Assembly: GCA_943788195.1 (NCBI GenBank) | Contig: CALSPH010000001.1 | Location: forward strand, 247,673-311,672 | Source: an uncultured Bacteroidia bacterium | GTDB lineage: Bacteria; Bacteroidota; Bacteroidia; NS11-12g; UBA955 | Reading direction: 5' to 3' | DNA: 64,000 nt | In this document: piece by piece, positions 61,285 through 64,000 of the stretch | How positions within the stretch are numbered: the stretch's first letter is position 1 | Layout: each line of letters starts with the position of its first letter | Program-made: the position numbers and the translations under genes | Notes under the pieces: generated by a model | What the model saw: the letters and a program-made list of their open reading frames with translations, nothing else | Databases searched by the model: none | What the model was told of the DNA's origin: nothing

Positions 61285-64000
61285 TTATTTCAATTCTTCT
61301 TTCTTTCGTTCTTCTTCTTCTTTCTTACGCTTTTCTTCTGCCGCCTTCTGAGCAGCTTCCTTTTTTGCTTTATCGGCTGCCTTCTTAGCAGCATCAGCCG
61401 CTGCTTTTTTAGCAGCTGCTTGACGCGCTGCTTCTTCAGCGGCTTTTCGTGACGCTTCTGCTTGCTTTTTGGCGGCCTCTTGCCTTGCTTTTTCTTGTGC
61501 TTTACGAATGGCCTCTTGTTCTGCACGTTTTCGTGCTGCGGCTTCAGCTGCCTTTTTTGCCTCTTCCTGTCTTTTCAATTCAAGTTCTTTTCGTATACGT
61601 TCGTTTTCAGCTCGTTTTTTGGCTTCAGCATTCGCTTTTTCAAGATCCAGTTTACGCTTTTCATCTGCTGCCTTTTTAGCTGCTTCTGCTGCTCTTCTCT
61701 GCTCTTCTGCGCGTTTTCTCGCTGCTTCTTGACTCGCCTTATCTACTTTCTTACGTGCAGCATCTGCTTCTGCCTTTTTTCTGGCAGCCTCTATTTCAAC
61801 CTGACGAAGTTTTTCAGCCTTAATTCTTGCTTCCTCTATTCGTTTTCTTTCGGCCTCATCCAATTCACTTTTCTTACAGCACTTATCTTTCTCAACTTGA
61901 CATTTAGTTAAGTCTGCTTTCAACCGAACTACATCTGCCTCCAATTTATTTACTTTATTCAAAAGGTTTTTATTGGTATAAGTTAAGTATTGACATTTGT
62001 CCAATAATACCCCTTCGTTGTCTTTATAAATTTTCGGACCGCAATCTGAAATACGAATTGTATCGGATCTTTTTACGGTAGATTTTAACACTGCAATTTC
62101 CCTCTCCAACTCTTTAATTCTTGCTTCTCGAATAACAATAATTTTGTCGAGCTGTGTTACTTTAGCTTTTAAAGCAGCTTTGTCCTTCTCACATTGAACA
62201 CAGTTCGTTCTTCGTTCGCGGATTGAAACCAATCTTTCACGTTCAGCCACATTGCGTTCTCGCATTGCAACTGTTCTTTCTCGTCTTGCCACTTCCTCAT
62301 TAACCGCTTCTTTAGTTACCAGTTTTTCTACCACAACAGTGTCAACTCTTGTTTCAATTACGCGTTGAATAATTGTGTCTGGTCGGATAATCTCTTTAAT
62401 TCGAATAGTATCATTTTCTAATAATGTATTTACTCTTTCCTCACGGATCGTATCCAATTCGTGAATGGTAGTATCTGTCATTACGATTTCTTCGTCATAC
62501 TCTTCTTCAACCCATAATGGACAATGACCAATACCCATCGCAATACCGCCATAAATATCTGCCCCACTATATGAACTTGTTGAAACCTTATTTAACAACC
62601 CATTAATGTTTTCTGACCCCAAGAAGAATGGACCCAAACGCGCATATAAACCCATGTTTAAGTCTTGGTAATTCTGACCCCAAACTATTGGAGTGGACAA
62701 TTCAAACCCTCTGTACTCAAAACGAGGTAAAACTGCCAAATAAGAAGTTGCTCTCATTCCCGTTGCAGTGTTTTTCTTCAAGTCTTGATTCCAATTTACA
62801 CCTACGAAGAATCGTTTTGTTGCTCTGATATCCAGACTCATGTTTAATGCTGTCGGCAGCTGAGATACAAACCCAGTAGATTGCGTAAACCCAAGTTTGT
62901 TCACTGTGCTTGCATTAAATGTATCGAATCCATCCACTGCAGTATTATTAAATGAGGCAACTAAACCATGATTGATTCTTAGCCCATTGGTTGTCATTGT
63001 TTTCGAGAAATTCTGAGCATCTTTATAGTTAATAAAGCCTATATCATTTACCGCAGCGGCAACTTTAATAAGATAATTATCTCTTTCTTCATTTTCATTG
63101 CAGCCAACCTGTTTAAAGTATTTCGATTTATTGGGGTTATACATATAGGTTAACCCAAAATCGAATCCTAGACCTGTTCCAGCAGAAGGATAAAGCAGTT
63201 GGTAATCATTTTCTAAAGGTTGCCTAATATTTGTGTAAGGCGTATGGCCATAATCATAATCGCCACCCACAAGCGTAATCGAATCACTTGAATTGATTGA
63301 AAACTGCCCTCCTGTACTATTAAAGTAAGCTCCTCCTAGTCCTCGTATTAATTTAAAGGTAGTCCCTACATTAAAGGTGTGCTTTTCTGTTTTAGACCAG
63401 TTTCCAGCATAGGTAATACCGAGTTCCTGGTAATTCTCAACATTGGAACTAAAATTACCTGTTGAGTACAATTGGTTGGTATTTAACCCATCAGCTCCGC
63501 CAAACAACTTAGTATTGTTGGTGTCTATACCATGTCTCAATACACGTGCAAATGGGCTTGATATTCCAAATGCTTGTACCCCTGACCTTTGCCTTAGGTT
63601 AATACTCATATTGGCATTGGGCCCAACTGGAAACATAAAGCCGGGCAAACGAATATCTCTTGTTAAACTAATTTGTTTCGTCCCTGCTTTATCCATCTCT
63701 GATAACCAGGCTTGATTAAAAGCAATATTTCCATTTGAATTTGTATAGGTACTATTATCTCCTTGAGCCCAATCTCTGATCCCAAATGGAGCTTCATAAT
63801 TCAAATAATTGTTATAAATATTGGCGCCATGTCCCCATAAATTTAGGTGATAGGCGTATTTTGATTCAGCGATACTGGATGGGTTCAAATAAACACCGTT
63901 TGAACCTGCATAATTGCTGAAGGTGTTTCCAAGCCAGTTCTGCGCCATGGATTGGCTGCAAATAAGGCTCATTAAAATGGTTAGTTGTGTAATTTTTCTT
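61285..64000 (-). CDS. DUF5723-type outer-membrane protein with a long coiled-coil tail (N-terminus beyond the window)
   Basis: The minus-strand frame runs open to the right edge. In front of the ATG at 63972 it reads KITQLTILMSLICSQSMAQ, a signal peptide, so the real start is outside the window. Residues up to about 480 form a DUF5723 beta-barrel-like domain (LGNTFSNYAGSNGVYLNPSSIAES). A coiled coil with repeated RERxVAxRER units follows, then about 190 residues of Lys/Ala/Glu/Arg helix. The tail resembles TolA-like periplasmic rods. It probably spans outer membrane and periplasm (inference). Function unknown. Confidence 0.85.
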   Translation of the reverse strand, partial: RKITQLTILMSLICSQSMAQNWLGNTFSNYAGSNGVYLNPSSIAESKYAYHLNLWGHGANIYNNYLNYEAPFGIRDWAQGDNSTYTNSNGNIAFNQAWLSEMDKAGTKQISLTRDIRLPGFMFPVGPNANMSINLRQRSGVQAFGISSPFARVLRHGIDTNNTKLFGGADGLNTNQLYSTGNFSSNVENYQELGITYAGNWSKTEKHTFNVGTTFKLIRGLGGAYFNSTGGQFSINSSDSITLVGGDYDYGHTPYTNIRQPLENDYQLLYPSAGTGLGFDFGLTYMYNPNKSKYFKQVGCNENEERDNYLIKVAAAVNDIGFINYKDAQNFSKTMTTNGLRINHGLVASFNNTAVDGFDTFNASTVNKLGFTQSTGFVSQLPTALNMSLDIRATKRFFVGVNWNQDLKKNTATGMRATSYLAVLPRFEYRGFELSTPIVWGQNYQDLNMGLYARLGPFFLGSENINGLLNKVSTSSYSGADIYGGIAMGIGHCPLWVEEEYDEEIVMTDTTIHELDTIREERVNTLLENDTIRIKEIIRPDTIIQRVIETRVDTVVVEKLVTKEAVNEEVARRERTVAMRERNVAERERLVSIRERRTNCVQCEKDKAALKAKVTQLDKIIVIREARIKELEREIAVLKSTVKRSDTIRISDCGPKIYKDNEGVLLDKCQYLTYTNKNLLNKVNKLEADVVRLKADLTKCQVEKDKCCKKSELDEAERKRIEEARIKAEKLRQVEIEAARKKAEADAARKKVDKASQEAARKRAEEQRRAAEAAKKAADEKRKLDLEKANAEAKKRAENERIRKELELKRQEEAKKAAEAAARKRAEQEAIRKAQEKARQEAAKKQAEASRKAAEEAARQAAAKKAAADAAKKAADKAKKEAAQKAAEEKRKKEEEERKKEELK

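Noticed and set aside
61449-61911. Several overlapping open frames opposite the DUF5723 coiled coil
   Set aside because: They arise from the low-complexity Lys/Ala/Glu coding sequence and have no family features.
1-64000. tRNA, rRNA, CRISPR arrays, insertion sequences, prophage genes
   Set aside because: I looked in the intergenic gaps and for transposase, integrase or repeat patterns and saw none. A covariance-model search would be needed to exclude small RNAs.

Overview
The window is a low-GC (roughly 37-38%, by eye) chromosomal segment from a member of the Bacteroidota. The evidence is two secreted proteins with type IX secretion sorting tails, a PorE-like OmpA lipoprotein, DUF2723, GSCFA, DUF5723 and DUF6952 proteins, FecR with a Bacteroidota-type C-terminus, promoter boxes of the form TAnnTTTG, and A-rich start contexts without Shine-Dalgarno motifs. 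Order and family cannot be fixed from the sequence alone. No rRNA, tRNA, CRISPR array, insertion sequence or prophage was seen.

Layout. (1) 1-11.1 kb is an accessory, stress-flavoured region: a cut-off gene, a DUF2256 zinc-ribbon protein, a photolyase-related protein that lacks most Fe-S cysteines, Dps, a broken MscS channel, a bile-acid/sodium symporter, a NYN-LOTUS protein, a VKOR-like protein, an APC permease, a broken EthD protein, TspO, a broken short-chain dehydrogenase, a probable internally deleted methyltransferase and a split FecR. Five disruptions fall within about 7.5 kb. (2) 11.1-17.4 kb holds SulP, a lipoprotein MsrB, a CASTOR/POLLUX-like channel and a peroxide-defence module (ahpC, thioredoxin, DUF6952) divergent from oxyR, with a three-half-site OxyR operator between them. 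(3) 17.4-22.0 kb is rimP-nusA-infB on the minus strand. A terminator-like hairpin fills the rimP leader, and a terminator plus promoter separates nusA from infB. (4) 22.2-33.7 kb has the large DUF2723 protein (one-base frameshift), LapA-like, LhgO, a truncated haemoglobin, GSCFA, the PorE-like protein, purM, an inverted junction of two two-component gene fragments, and a receiver-kinase hybrid. (5) 33.6-42 kb carries an NSS transporter with two tiny membrane partners, a type IX cargo protein, a SNF2 helicase, a CapA-like protein and a glycosyltransferase. (6) 42-46.3 kb is rplM-rpsI-rpsB-tsf-pyrH with a rhamnan-synthesis-F-like gene inserted before pyrH. (7) 46.3-64 kb holds TraB/GumN, LysE-type and SSS transporters, rbfA, the 2-oxoglutarate dehydrogenase E2 gene, rpoD, feoAB, a second LysE/SBF pair, a large type IX cargo protein, lipA with an outer-membrane-like protein, OsmC, and a DUF5723 protein with a long coiled coil running off the right edge.

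How the genes work together. Much of the window handles oxidative or photo-oxidative stress: photolyase-like protein, Dps, MsrB, AhpC/thioredoxin/OxyR, OsmC, TspO and the iron transporter FeoAB. The remainder is translation and transcription core (rimP, nusA, infB, L13, S9, S2, EF-Ts, rbfA, rpoD) and envelope biology (PorE-like, type IX cargo, DUF5723, glycosyltransferases). Many predicted -7 boxes end only 4-16 nt before the start codon, implying very short or leaderless mRNAs.
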